Source of the DNA: an uncultured bacterium
GTDB lineage: Bacteria > Patescibacteriota > Minisyncoccia > Phycocordibacterales > GWA1-40-21
NCBI GenBank assembly: GCA_903850545.1
Contig: CAINLW010000059.1
Coordinates: 1 to 39,272, forward strand
Length of the DNA stretch: 39,272 nt
Direction of reading: 5' to 3'
Position 1 is the stretch's first letter. Each line of letters opens with the position of its first letter. The notes beneath the pieces are model-generated. The model was not told the origin of the DNA, searched no databases, and was given only the letters and a program-made list of their open reading frames with translations. Position numbers and translations under genes: made by a program. Positions 8,742 to 16,248 of this stretch are shown piece after piece.

Positions 8742-9092
8742 TTAAAACTTCAAACCTCCTTCTCTTGCTCCATCAGCAAATGCTTTTACTTTTCCTGTAT
8801 AAATAAATCCTCCTCTATCAAAAACTACTTTTGATACCCCCTTTTCTATTGCTAATTTTGCTAATTCTTTTCCGGCATTTAAAGATTTTTCTACAAAATT
8901 CTTTCCTTTGCATTTATCTGCTGAATAAGCAGCTAGGGTAATTCCCTTTGAATCATCGATTATCTGACCATAAACTGAAGTGTTTGATTTGTATACACAA
9001 AGTCTAGGCATATCAGGTGTTCCAGAGATTTTGGCTCTGATTCTATTGTGTCTTATCTGTATTTTGGTCGCTTTGTTTGTTAATCTTTTCAT
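8742..9092 (-). CDS. rplR: 50S ribosomal protein L18 (uL18)
   Basis: RIRAKISGTPDMPRLCVYKSNTSVYGQIID; VVFDRGGFIYTGKVKAFADGAREGGL. Confidence 0.96.
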   Translation of the reverse strand: MKRLTNKATKIQIRHNRIRAKISGTPDMPRLCVYKSNTSVYGQIIDDSKGITLAAYSADKCKGKNFVEKSLNAGKELAKLAIEKGVSKVVFDRGGFIYTGKVKAFADGAREGGLKF

Positions 9093-9148
9093 TGTATTTA
9101 AATTTCGTTTTGTATTTTGTATACTATATACTAAATACTTATACTATT

Positions 9149-9682
9149 TTACGCTGTTTTCTTTCCTTCTTTTCTTCTAATTATTTCCCCTTCGAATCTA
9201 ATTCCTTTTCCTTTATATGGTTCTGGTTTTTTAATTGCCTTGATACCTGAAGCAAAACTTGTAACTAATTCTTTATCAATACCTGTTATGACGATTACTC
9301 CTTTTTCTGAAGAAACTTTTAGATTTTTTGGAATTGAAACTTTAACAGGATGAGAAAATCCAACTTTTAAGGTAATTTCTGTAGGTGTTACATCGGCTTT
9401 ATAACCAATACCTTCTACGATAAGTTTGTTTGTATATCCTTTATTTACCCCTTCAATCATATTCATAATATGTGAAGCGTAAGTACCCCAAAGCGCCTTG
9501 TTTTCTAAGGTTTCTTTTACTGGTTTAAGATCAATTTTATTTCCTTCTACTAAAATAGTTATATTTTTCTTGAAAGTTCTTGAAAGTTCTCCAAGAGGTC
9601 CTTTTACAGTAACAACATCCCCGTTAATTTTAACTTCGGTTTTTGCTGGTATTTCTATTCCTTTTTTTCCTAATCTTGACAT
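9149..9682 (-). CDS. rplF: 50S ribosomal protein L6 (uL6)
   Basis: MSRLGKKGIEIPAKTEVKINGDVVTVKGPLGEL; PEPYKGKGIRFEGEIIRRKEGKKTA. Confidence 0.97.
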   Translation of the reverse strand: MSRLGKKGIEIPAKTEVKINGDVVTVKGPLGELSRTFKKNITILVEGNKIDLKPVKETLENKALWGTYASHIMNMIEGVNKGYTNKLIVEGIGYKADVTPTEITLKVGFSHPVKVSIPKNLKVSSEKGVIVITGIDKELVTSFASGIKAIKKPEPYKGKGIRFEGEIIRRKEGKKTA

Positions 9683-9685
9683 TAT

Positions 9686-9764
9686 ATTATAATAAATTAT
9701 GAATTGTGAGTTATAAATTGTGAATTAAAATTTGTAATTTATAATTCATAATTTACAATTTTTT
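9686..9764. repeat. AT-rich intergenic inverted repeat (TTATGAATTGTGA-type)
   Basis: aaattatgaattgtgagttataaattgtgaattaaaatttgtaatttataattcataatttacaatttt is self-complementary. Confidence 0.6.
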
Positions 9765-9767
9765 TCG

Positions 9768-10157
9768 CTACCAAATCCTAAATAATACTTCTCCACCAAC
9801 TTTTTGTTTAACAGCTTCTTTATTTGTTAGAATACCTGCTGGTGTAGAAATAATTGTTGCTCCAAACCCATTTTTGAAAGGTCTGATATCTCCTGATTTT
9901 TGGTAAACTCTTTTTGAAGGCTTAGAAACTCTTTGAACTCCAGTAATTTTTGAAGATTTATCTGCTTTATATGCAAGGACAACTTCCAACAATCTGCCAG
10001 TAGTATTTTTTGAAAATGATTTGAGATATCCTGCCCTTACTAATGCATTTGCTATTGATTCTTTATTTTTTGAAGTGTAAACAGAAACAACCTCCTTGCC
10101 AACAAGGTTTGCGTTTTTAATTCTTATTATAAAGTCTCCTATATTGTCTGTTACCAT
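9768..10157 (-). CDS. rpsH: 30S ribosomal protein S8 (uS8)
   Basis: DNIGDFIIRIKNANLVGKEVVSVYTSKNKESIANALVRAGYL; GGEVLFRIW C-terminus. Confidence 0.95.
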   Translation of the reverse strand: MVTDNIGDFIIRIKNANLVGKEVVSVYTSKNKESIANALVRAGYLKSFSKNTTGRLLEVVLAYKADKSSKITGVQRVSKPSKRVYQKSGDIRPFKNGFGATIISTPAGILTNKEAVKQKVGGEVLFRIW

Positions 10158-10336
10158 GATGATTTTTTAATTCCAGGAATTTTTCCCTGATTAGCAAACT
10201 CTCTAAAACAAATTCTGCATAGATCAAAGTCTCTCATGTAGCCGTGCTTTCTTCCGCAACGATAACATCTCCTCACCACTCTTGAGGCAAACTTTACTGG
10301 TTTTTTTGATCTTGCTATAACTGATTTTTTAGCCAT
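10151..10336 (-). CDS. rpsN: 30S ribosomal protein S14 type Z (uS14)
   Basis: 61 aa, CYRCGRKHGYMRDFDLCRICFREFANQGKIPGIKKSSW zinc ribbon. Confidence 0.97.
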   Translation of the reverse strand: MAKKSVIARSKKPVKFASRVVRRCYRCGRKHGYMRDFDLCRICFREFANQGKIPGIKKSSW

Positions 10337-10382
10337 TTTTACTAATATTTAAAATAAAAAGCTCTTAAAAGCTTGTTTGAAC

Positions 10383-10411
10383 ATACTAGCAAGAAGTAAA
10401 TGTAAAGTCAA
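10383..10411 (-). promoter_or_regulatory. Predicted promoter of the rpsN-proximal operon
   Basis: Minus strand TTGACT (10411-10406), 17-nt spacer, TAGTAT (10388-10383); -10 region and leader CTTCTTGCTAGTATGTTCAAACAAGCTTTT duplicated at rpsS. Confidence 0.75.
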
Positions 10412-10461
10412 TTAGAATACCTGTCTGTTTATAAGACACTTCTTTATGATATAGTTCATAC

Positions 10462-10965
10462 ATGAAAATATACAAATTTAGAAAATATGACAAATCCTTC
10501 CCTACTCTTTTTAACCACGAAAAGAAAATGATAGAAAATGTTATTCTAAAAAATAGTCAAATAGAACATGTCGGAAGCACTTCAGTTCCAAAAATGCGAG
10601 GTAAAGGAGTGATTGATTTAATAATCTATTCTCCTAAAAATAAAACGATTGAGATAAAATCGGACTTAGAAAAACTAGGATACGAAGAGGGTTCTGTTGA
10701 TAAAGACAGAATCTTTTTAAAACGCGAATATAAAATTAAAAACAAAACTAGAAGGTTTCATACTCATATAATTTCTAACAAAAAACTTTGGAACAGCGCG
10801 ATTGTTTTTAGGAATTTTCTAATAAATAACAAAAAGGTCTTCGATAGATATGAAAAATTAAAGGAAAAAGCTATAATTGCATGCAATAACGATGGTAAGA
10901 TTTACAGAAAATTAAAAAATGGATTTATTAAAAAACAAATTAAAATAGCTCTGAGCAAATCATGA
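10462..10965 (+). CDS. GrpB/UPF0157 family nucleotidyltransferase-like protein
   Basis: EHVGSTSVPKMRGKGVIDLIIY matches the GrpB-family EHVGSTSVPGL..KPIIDI motif; 4-nt overlap (ATGA) with the next gene. Confidence 0.75.
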   Translation: MKIYKFRKYDKSFPTLFNHEKKMIENVILKNSQIEHVGSTSVPKMRGKGVIDLIIYSPKNKTIEIKSDLEKLGYEEGSVDKDRIFLKREYKIKNKTRRFHTHIISNKKLWNSAIVFRNFLINNKKVFDRYEKLKEKAIIACNNDGKIYRKLKNGFIKKQIKIALSKS

Positions 10966-11840
10966 ATATAACATTTATTTTTGTCATATTGGCCCCTATA
11001 ACTTATGGTTTGGTAAACATTATTGACAAATACTATTGTTCTAAAAAAATTAAGAGCCCTTTTAGCTATACAGCTGTTGTTGGAATTACTCATGTTATCC
11101 TTGGGCTTCTGATAGCTAGTTTTTTGGATTGGAATGAATTTACATTATCAATGCTCACAATTTCAATAATATTAGGTGCACTATATGCAGCTATGCTTTT
11201 GATATATTATTTTGCACTATATAATGAAGACGTCTCTTCAATCGTTGGAATTGATTATTCCTATCCAATAATTATCGCGATTCTATCTTTTTTTATCCTT
11301 CATGAAAATGTAGGAATTTTGGGATATTTTGCTTTGCTACTTATAATTTTTGGAGTTTTTAATCTACAAAAAAGAATGGTAAAAATTCGTCTAGATATGA
11401 GCATGTGGATTTTGGTTCTGATGCCTATCGTAACTGGAGTTTATGAATTTATTATTAAAATATCTACCGAAAATATTCCGGAATTAAATGCCCTCGCAAT
11501 AAATAGTATTGTTGCTGGAACAATTGTAATGTCAACTCTTTTTCTTAAAAAGGTCCGTGAAGATTTTCCTGAGGATATAAAAAATATTGGATTAGCGTTA
11601 GCAAATGAATCTCTTACTATTTTAGCAATATTATTTATTTTTCTGGCAATGAAATACTATCCGGCCACAATGGTTTCTTCTATTGGCACTTTGCAAATAC
11701 TTTTTGTACTAATCATTGAACAGTTTGTCTTAGTAAAAATTGGTGGAGTAACAAAAGATAAAATTTTAATGCCAAAATTAAGCGGGATTTTACTTATTGT
11801 TTCTGGAGTTATAATTATGACAATCGTTGGAATTGTTTAA
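10962..11840 (+). CDS. EamA/DMT-family transporter-like membrane protein
   Basis: About 10 TM segments in two repeated halves; ...VSSIVGIDYSYPIIIAILSFFILHENVGILGYFALLLIIFGV. Confidence 0.7.
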   Translation: MNITFIFVILAPITYGLVNIIDKYYCSKKIKSPFSYTAVVGITHVILGLLIASFLDWNEFTLSMLTISIILGALYAAMLLIYYFALYNEDVSSIVGIDYSYPIIIAILSFFILHENVGILGYFALLLIIFGVFNLQKRMVKIRLDMSMWILVLMPIVTGVYEFIIKISTENIPELNALAINSIVAGTIVMSTLFLKKVREDFPEDIKNIGLALANESLTILAILFIFLAMKYYPATMVSSIGTLQILFVLIIEQFVLVKIGGVTKDKILMPKLSGILLIVSGVIIMTIVGIV

Positions 11841-11859
11841 ACCAACCACTTTCTTAACA

Positions 11860-11887
11860 AAAAACCGCTTTTACGCGGTTTTTTAAT
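11860..11887. terminator. Bidirectional terminator between the EamA-like gene and rplE
   Basis: aaaaaaccgcttttacgcggttttttaat. Confidence 0.88.
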
Positions 11888-11889
11888 AT

Positions 11890-12465
11890 TTATTGTGTTT
11901 TCTTTTTTCCTTTTGCTCTTTTTGCTTCTTCTCCTTTTTTGAATGGGAAACCTAAGTATTCTAAGAAAGTTTTTGCTGAATTTTTATCTTTCACATTAGT
12001 AACTATTGTCATTGCAAGTCCAAAAACATCTTTCAATTCTTCATCGGCTGTTTCTGGAAAAACTGAATTTTCTTTCATACCAATCGTGAAGTTGCCCATA
12101 CTATCAATAGCATGCGCAGAAAGTCCTCTGAAATCTTTTGTTCTAGGCAAAGCAATGTAAACAAGCTTGTTTAGAAAATCAAACATTCTCTGACCTCTGA
12201 GTGTAACTTGGTATCCTACTGGATCTCCTTCTCTGACCTTAAATGTAGCAACTGACTTTTTGGCTATTTTAAGCATAACCTTCTGTCCAGAAATTTTTGT
12301 GAGCCTATCTTCAACGATTTTATTTTTGTTTTTATCTTTAAATGAACCTGTACCAGAACTCAAAACAACCTTCAAAACTTTTGGGGTTTGCATTTTATTC
12401 TTAAGTCCCATTGATTCTTTCAGGGATTCAAAAGCTTTATTCTGTTTTTCTCTTAATGATATCAT
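11890..12465 (-). CDS. rplE: 50S ribosomal protein L5 (uL5)
   Basis: TPKVLKVVLSSGTG; LRGQRMFDFLNKLVYIALPRTKDFRGLS. Confidence 0.95.
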   Translation of the reverse strand: MISLREKQNKAFESLKESMGLKNKMQTPKVLKVVLSSGTGSFKDKNKNKIVEDRLTKISGQKVMLKIAKKSVATFKVREGDPVGYQVTLRGQRMFDFLNKLVYIALPRTKDFRGLSAHAIDSMGNFTIGMKENSVFPETADEELKDVFGLAMTIVTNVKDKNSAKTFLEYLGFPFKKGEEAKRAKGKKKTQ

Positions 12466-12526
12466 GATGATTTGTATTTAAATTTTCGTAGGATTTCGTT
12501 AATATTCGTAGTTTTATTTTCGCATA

Positions 12527-12826
12527 TTATATTTCTTTACCGGTTTTCTTGTTTATTCTTACAAATTTGTCTCCTATAAATTTCTTTCCGACACGAGCTC
12601 TTTTTCCATTATCGTTGATCATAACATTTGAAACATTGATTGGCATGGTCTTGTCTATAACTTGACCTTTTGCTCCTGATTTTTTAGCTCTTTGATGTTT
12701 CTTACTAATATTTATACCTTCAACTAATACAGCATTTTTTGCTGGGAATGCAACAAGAACTTTACCAGTTTTCCCCTTGTCTTTTCCAGCTATAACTATT
12801 ATGTTGTCTCCTTTTTTAATTTTCAT
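12527..12826 (-). CDS. rplX: 50S ribosomal protein L24 (uL24)
   Basis: MKIKKGDNIIVIAGKDKGKTGKVL; VEGINISKKHQRAKK. Confidence 0.96.
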   Translation of the reverse strand: MKIKKGDNIIVIAGKDKGKTGKVLVAFPAKNAVLVEGINISKKHQRAKKSGAKGQVIDKTMPINVSNVMINDNGKRARVGKKFIGDKFVRINKKTGKEI

Positions 12827-12899
12827 TGTATTTTATATTTTGATTTTGTGTGTGGTATTCTTTATACCATATACTAAATACTTATACTGTATACTATTT

Positions 12900-13271
12900 T
12901 TAGACTATTTCTGGTGCAAGAGACACAATCTTTTTAAAACCTAATTCTGCTAATTCTCTTGGAATTGGACCGAAAACTCTACCGGCAATTGGATCCTTCT
13001 TTCCTTTTTCAATAATAACAACTGCATTTTCATCAAATCTTATATAAGAACCATCTTCTCTTCTGAAAGGATATCTTTGTCTAACGACAACTCCATAAAG
13101 AATATCGTGTTTCTTTGCCATCTTTCTTGGCTCAGCTTTTTGAACTGATAAGACAACGATTTCGCCAATCTTAGCCCATCTCTTTTTTGAACTTCCAAGA
13201 ACCTTAAAAACTCTGCCTATTTTGGCACCTGAGTTATCTGTTATTTTTATTATTGATCTTGGTTGTATCAT
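12900..13271 (-). CDS. rplN: 50S ribosomal protein L14 (uL14)
   Basis: MIQPRSIIKITDNSGAKIGRVFKVLG; RVFGPIPRELAELGFKKIVSLAPEIV. Confidence 0.97.
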   Translation of the reverse strand: MIQPRSIIKITDNSGAKIGRVFKVLGSSKKRWAKIGEIVVLSVQKAEPRKMAKKHDILYGVVVRQRYPFRREDGSYIRFDENAVVIIEKGKKDPIAGRVFGPIPRELAELGFKKIVSLAPEIV

Positions 13272-13291
13272 TGTAGTATATTAAAAATTAA

Positions 13292-13552
13292 TTATTTCTT
13301 TAAGACTTTGAATCTTTTGTTTTTTGAAATAGGGCTTGTTTCGATTATTTCAATAATTTCCCCATCTTTGCATGTATTTCCCTCATCATGAGCCATAATT
13401 TTATTTTGTTTTTTGATATATTTTCCGTACTTTGGGTGTTTCTTGAAAGAATCTATTGAAATAACCACTGTGTCTTTCATTTTTGTTGAGACAACAACAC
13501 CTTTCAATACTTTTCCATTATTCTTTTTTGTTACTGTTTTTTCCATTGTCAT
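13292..13552 (-). CDS. rpsQ: 30S ribosomal protein S17 (uS17)
   Basis: LKGVVVSTKMKDTVVISIDSFKKHPKYGKYIKK; ETSPISKNKRFKVLK. Confidence 0.94.
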   Translation of the reverse strand: MTMEKTVTKKNNGKVLKGVVVSTKMKDTVVISIDSFKKHPKYGKYIKKQNKIMAHDEGNTCKDGEIIEIIETSPISKNKRFKVLKK

Positions 13553-13558
13553 TAATTA

Positions 13559-13768
13559 TTATTTTTTACCTTTTACTTCTGCTTTTTTTACTTCATTTAA
13601 AATTGTTAGGATCTGAGCTATCTCTCTCTTTATATTTCTTCCGGCTTTAACATTTTTGGTTTTACTTCCTGATGTTCCAAATCTGAAGTTGCTTAAAGCA
13701 ACACCCTTATCTGAAAGCTCTTTGTCCAATTCTCCTGCTGTTTTTTTTCTTAAATCTTTAATATTCAT
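13559..13768 (-). CDS. rpmC: 50S ribosomal protein L29 (uL29)
   Basis: KDLRKKTAGELDKEL...REIAQILTILNE; position between rplP and rpsQ. Confidence 0.92.
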   Translation of the reverse strand: MNIKDLRKKTAGELDKELSDKGVALSNFRFGTSGSKTKNVKAGRNIKREIAQILTILNEVKKAEVKGKK

Positions 13769-13776
13769 GGTATTTT

Positions 13777-14193
13777 TTATCTTGCGAGAAATTTAGTATC
13801 TACTGGAAGCTTTGTTCCTCCCTTTCTAAGCATTTCTCTTGCTGAAGTTTCGTCACATCCATCTACTTCAAAAAGTACTCTTCCTGGTTTAATAATAGCA
13901 ACGTAACCTTGCAATTCTCCTTTACCCTTTCCCATTTTAACTTCGGCTGGTTTTTGTGTGTATGGATGGTCAGGGAAAATTCTTGTCCAAATCTTTCCAC
14001 TTTTACTCATTGAGTGCGCAATGGCTTTTCTAGCAGCCTCTATTTGTTGTGATTTGATTCTTCCACCCTCTGTAGCCTTCAATCCATAAGAGCCAAAAGA
14101 AATCTTTGTTCCTCTTGTTTCAACTCCAACTTTATCAGGATTTTCTCTGAATGTGTGAGCTTTTCTAAATTTTACTTTTTTTGGCATTAACAT
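13777..14193 (-). CDS. rplP: 50S ribosomal protein L16 (uL16)
   Basis: MLMPKKVKFRKAH; GSYGLKATEGGRIKSQQIEAARKAI; RIFPDHPYTQKPAEVKMGKGKGELQGYVA. Confidence 0.97.
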   Translation of the reverse strand: MLMPKKVKFRKAHTFRENPDKVGVETRGTKISFGSYGLKATEGGRIKSQQIEAARKAIAHSMSKSGKIWTRIFPDHPYTQKPAEVKMGKGKGELQGYVAIIKPGRVLFEVDGCDETSAREMLRKGGTKLPVDTKFLAR

Positions 14194-14205
14194 GGTATTT
14201 AAAAA

Positions 14206-14895
14206 TTATTTAGCTTTTGCGTTTGAAACTGCCCCGCCTTTGATGGCAAAAACATCTCCTTTATATATCCAAACCTTAATACCGATATCTCCGTATGTCA
14301 TATGGGCTTTCTCCTGTGCATAATCTATATCTGCACGAAGTGTCTGTAAAGGAACTCTGCCTTTTTTCATTTCTTCTGATCTTGCAATTTCGGCGCCTCC
14401 AAGTCTTCCTCCACAATAAAGCCTAATACCTTTGACATCTCTGTTGGCCATTACTTTCTCTACTGTTTGTTTCATAACTCTTCTAAAAGGCAATCTTTTT
14501 TCTAAACCTTCAGCTATCATCTGAGCTACTATAGCGGCGTTTGATTCCGGTGATTTGATCTCTTCTACGTCTAATTTAAAATCAAGAGGTATAGCGAGTT
14601 TATTTTTTGAAGCAAGTTTAAGTATGTCTTTTCTAAGTTTAACTGAACCTTCCCCACTTCTTCCAATAACAACTCCAGGTCTTGATGTTTTTATGATAAG
14701 TCTAAACGTCTTGTCGTTTCTTTCCATCTCAATACCACCAATATATTGACCTCTCATCTTTTTTTCAAGATATTCTCTAAGTGTTGTGTCCGCTCTCAAA
14801 AAATCTCTGTATTTTTGACCAGATGAAAACCATCGAGATTTCCAATCTTTGATGATACCCAATCTATGTGCGTATGGATGAACTGAGTGTGACAT
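14206..14895 (-). CDS. rpsC: 30S ribosomal protein S3 (uS3)
   Basis: VHPYAHRLGIIKDWKSRWF; SRPGVVIGRSGEGSVKLRKDI; GRLGGAEIARSEEMKKGRVPLQTLRADIDY. Confidence 0.97.
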   Translation of the reverse strand: MSHSVHPYAHRLGIIKDWKSRWFSSGQKYRDFLRADTTLREYLEKKMRGQYIGGIEMERNDKTFRLIIKTSRPGVVIGRSGEGSVKLRKDILKLASKNKLAIPLDFKLDVEEIKSPESNAAIVAQMIAEGLEKRLPFRRVMKQTVEKVMANRDVKGIRLYCGGRLGGAEIARSEEMKKGRVPLQTLRADIDYAQEKAHMTYGDIGIKVWIYKGDVFAIKGGAVSNAKAK

Positions 14896-14899
14896 ATTT

Positions 14900-15349
14900 T
14901 TATTTTTTAACTTCTGCTTTTGCTTTTACTTTTTTTGCTTTCTTTTCTACTGGTTTAACTTCTTCCTTTTTAACCTCGGCTTTTTTAGACTTTTTACCTT
15001 TTTTTGCTGGCATATTATCTATTGTATCTAATTGTAAAAAAATATGGCTTGTTCTTTTGTTTATTGGGTAGGCCATTCCTCTTGCTCTTGGCATTCGTCT
15101 TTTTAAAACCTGTCCTTGGTCTATTCTAAATTCTTTTATATAAAGTTGATCTGCTGAAATATTAAAATTATTTGAAGCGTTTGCAACAGCTGAATCTATC
15201 AAATCTGCTAATGGCTTTGAAGCTCTTTTAATCAAAAAAGCTAGGGTGTTTCTTACATCCTCTATCTTTTTTCCCTTCACTAGATTGGCAACTAACCTTA
15301 CCTTTCTTGGTGACTGTCTATAATCATTTAATCTTGCGGTAATCATCAT
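14900..15349 (-). CDS. rplV: 50S ribosomal protein L22 (uL22) with Lys-rich tail
   Basis: ITARLNDYRQSPRKVRLVANLVKGKKIEDVRNTLAF; PRARGMAYPINKRTSHIFLQL. Confidence 0.95.
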   Translation of the reverse strand: MMITARLNDYRQSPRKVRLVANLVKGKKIEDVRNTLAFLIKRASKPLADLIDSAVANASNNFNISADQLYIKEFRIDQGQVLKRRMPRARGMAYPINKRTSHIFLQLDTIDNMPAKKGKKSKKAEVKKEEVKPVEKKAKKVKAKAEVKK

Positions 15350-15354
15350 GATAA

Positions 15355-15696
15355 TTATTTTTTAGCGTCTGTTGATGCTTTAGCTGCCTTTGATGCTGTA
15401 ATTTCTGCTTCCTTTGCTGCTATATCAAGATCTTTCTGCATTTTACCACCGTGTCTAGTAAACTTTCTTGTTGGAGAAAATTCACCAAGTCTGTGTCCTA
15501 CCATATCTTCTGAAACCAAAACTTCTACATGTTGTCTTCCGTTGTGTACACCGAATAAAAAACCAACCATCTCTGGAGATATTTGGCTTCTTCTTGACCA
15601 TGTTTTAATAACGCCTGTTTCAATAGGTTTTTTACCCTCTATTTTTTTTAGAAGTTTTTCATCAACAAACGGTCCTTTTTTTAGTGATCTTGACAT
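15355..15696 (-). CDS. rpsS: 30S ribosomal protein S19 (uS19); ORF-track start at 15777 is over-extended
   Basis: [20 protein letters not shown] at 15696; the upstream 27 codons overlap the predicted promoter and leader. Confidence 0.95.
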   Translation of the reverse strand: MSRSLKKGPFVDEKLLKKIEGKKPIETGVIKTWSRRSQISPEMVGFLFGVHNGRQHVEVLVSEDMVGHRLGEFSPTRKFTRHGGKMQKDLDIAAKEAEITASKAAKASTDAKK

Positions 15697-15745
15697 AAAA
15701 TATTGTGTAAAATAAAACAAATAAGCTAAAAAAGCTTGTTTGAAC

Positions 15746-15774
15746 ATACTAGCAAGAAGACAAGAGAAAGTCAA
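15746..15774 (-). promoter_or_regulatory. Predicted promoter of the rpsS-proximal operon
   Basis: Minus strand TTGACT (15774-15769), 17-nt spacer, TAGTAT (15751-15746); same -10/leader as at rpsN. Confidence 0.78.
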
Positions 15775-15920
15775 CAAAACAACGAGCGTAATCGCGACTA
15801 TGTTTTGTTGACCCCCTCGCCTTTTTCACCGGTTGTCATATTCAAAAATACAATGGCAATAATTAGTTATAAACAAAATAAATACATAAATCACTTCTTT
15901 CAAAAAGGTGTTGGGGTAAA
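15770..15920. repeat. Branched palindromic element, family A copy 2
   Basis: P1 GTCAACAAAACA...TGTTTTGTTGAC with loop GAGCGTAATCGCGACTA; P2 ACCCCCTCGCCTTTTT pairs with AAAAAGGTGTTGGGGT (15902-15917). Confidence 0.7.
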
Positions 15921-15938
15921 ACAAAATATATTTCTAGA

Positions 15939-16034
15939 TTATTTAATTCCACCAGCTATACCCATAATCAAAAAACTAACACCAATGATTATTGCAAAAG
16001 TAATTAAAAATTTAAAAAAAGTGGAATTAAACAT
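15939..16034 (-). CDS. Possible 31-aa single-TM small protein
   Basis: Minus strand ATG...TAA translating to MFNSTFFKFLITFAIIIGVSFLIMGIAGGIK; not in the ORF track because of length. Confidence 0.4.
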   Translation of the reverse strand: MFNSTFFKFLITFAIIIGVSFLIMGIAGGIK

Positions 16035-16173
16035 GATTGATTTTTAATGAGCGAAGCGATTATAAAAATCATCACCCCGTCAAATTATTAATTAAGTAAG
16101 TATAGATTATACTAATAATACTTACATATTTTGGATAAAACAAAATAACAAACTATGCTTATTTGACTGGGGT
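16033..16173. repeat. Branched palindromic element, family A copy 3
   Basis: P1 TGATTGATTTTTA...TAAAAATCATCA with loop GAGCGAAGCGATTA; P2 ACCCCGTCAAATTA pairs with TTATTTGACTGGGGT. Confidence 0.68.
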
Positions 16174-16248
16174 TCTCTAAATTATTAATCTGCTCCCATA
16201 ATCGTATAAATACTGTCAAAAATTTTTACAGGTTAATTGTAACATTTT

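Noticed and set aside
10902-11093. 63-aa minus-strand ORF overlapping the GrpB-like and EamA-like genes
   Set aside because: Overlaps two better-supported genes and shows no domain.
15736-16047. 103-aa plus-strand ORF
   Set aside because: Runs through the rpsS promoter and family A hairpins; low-complexity translation without domain signature.
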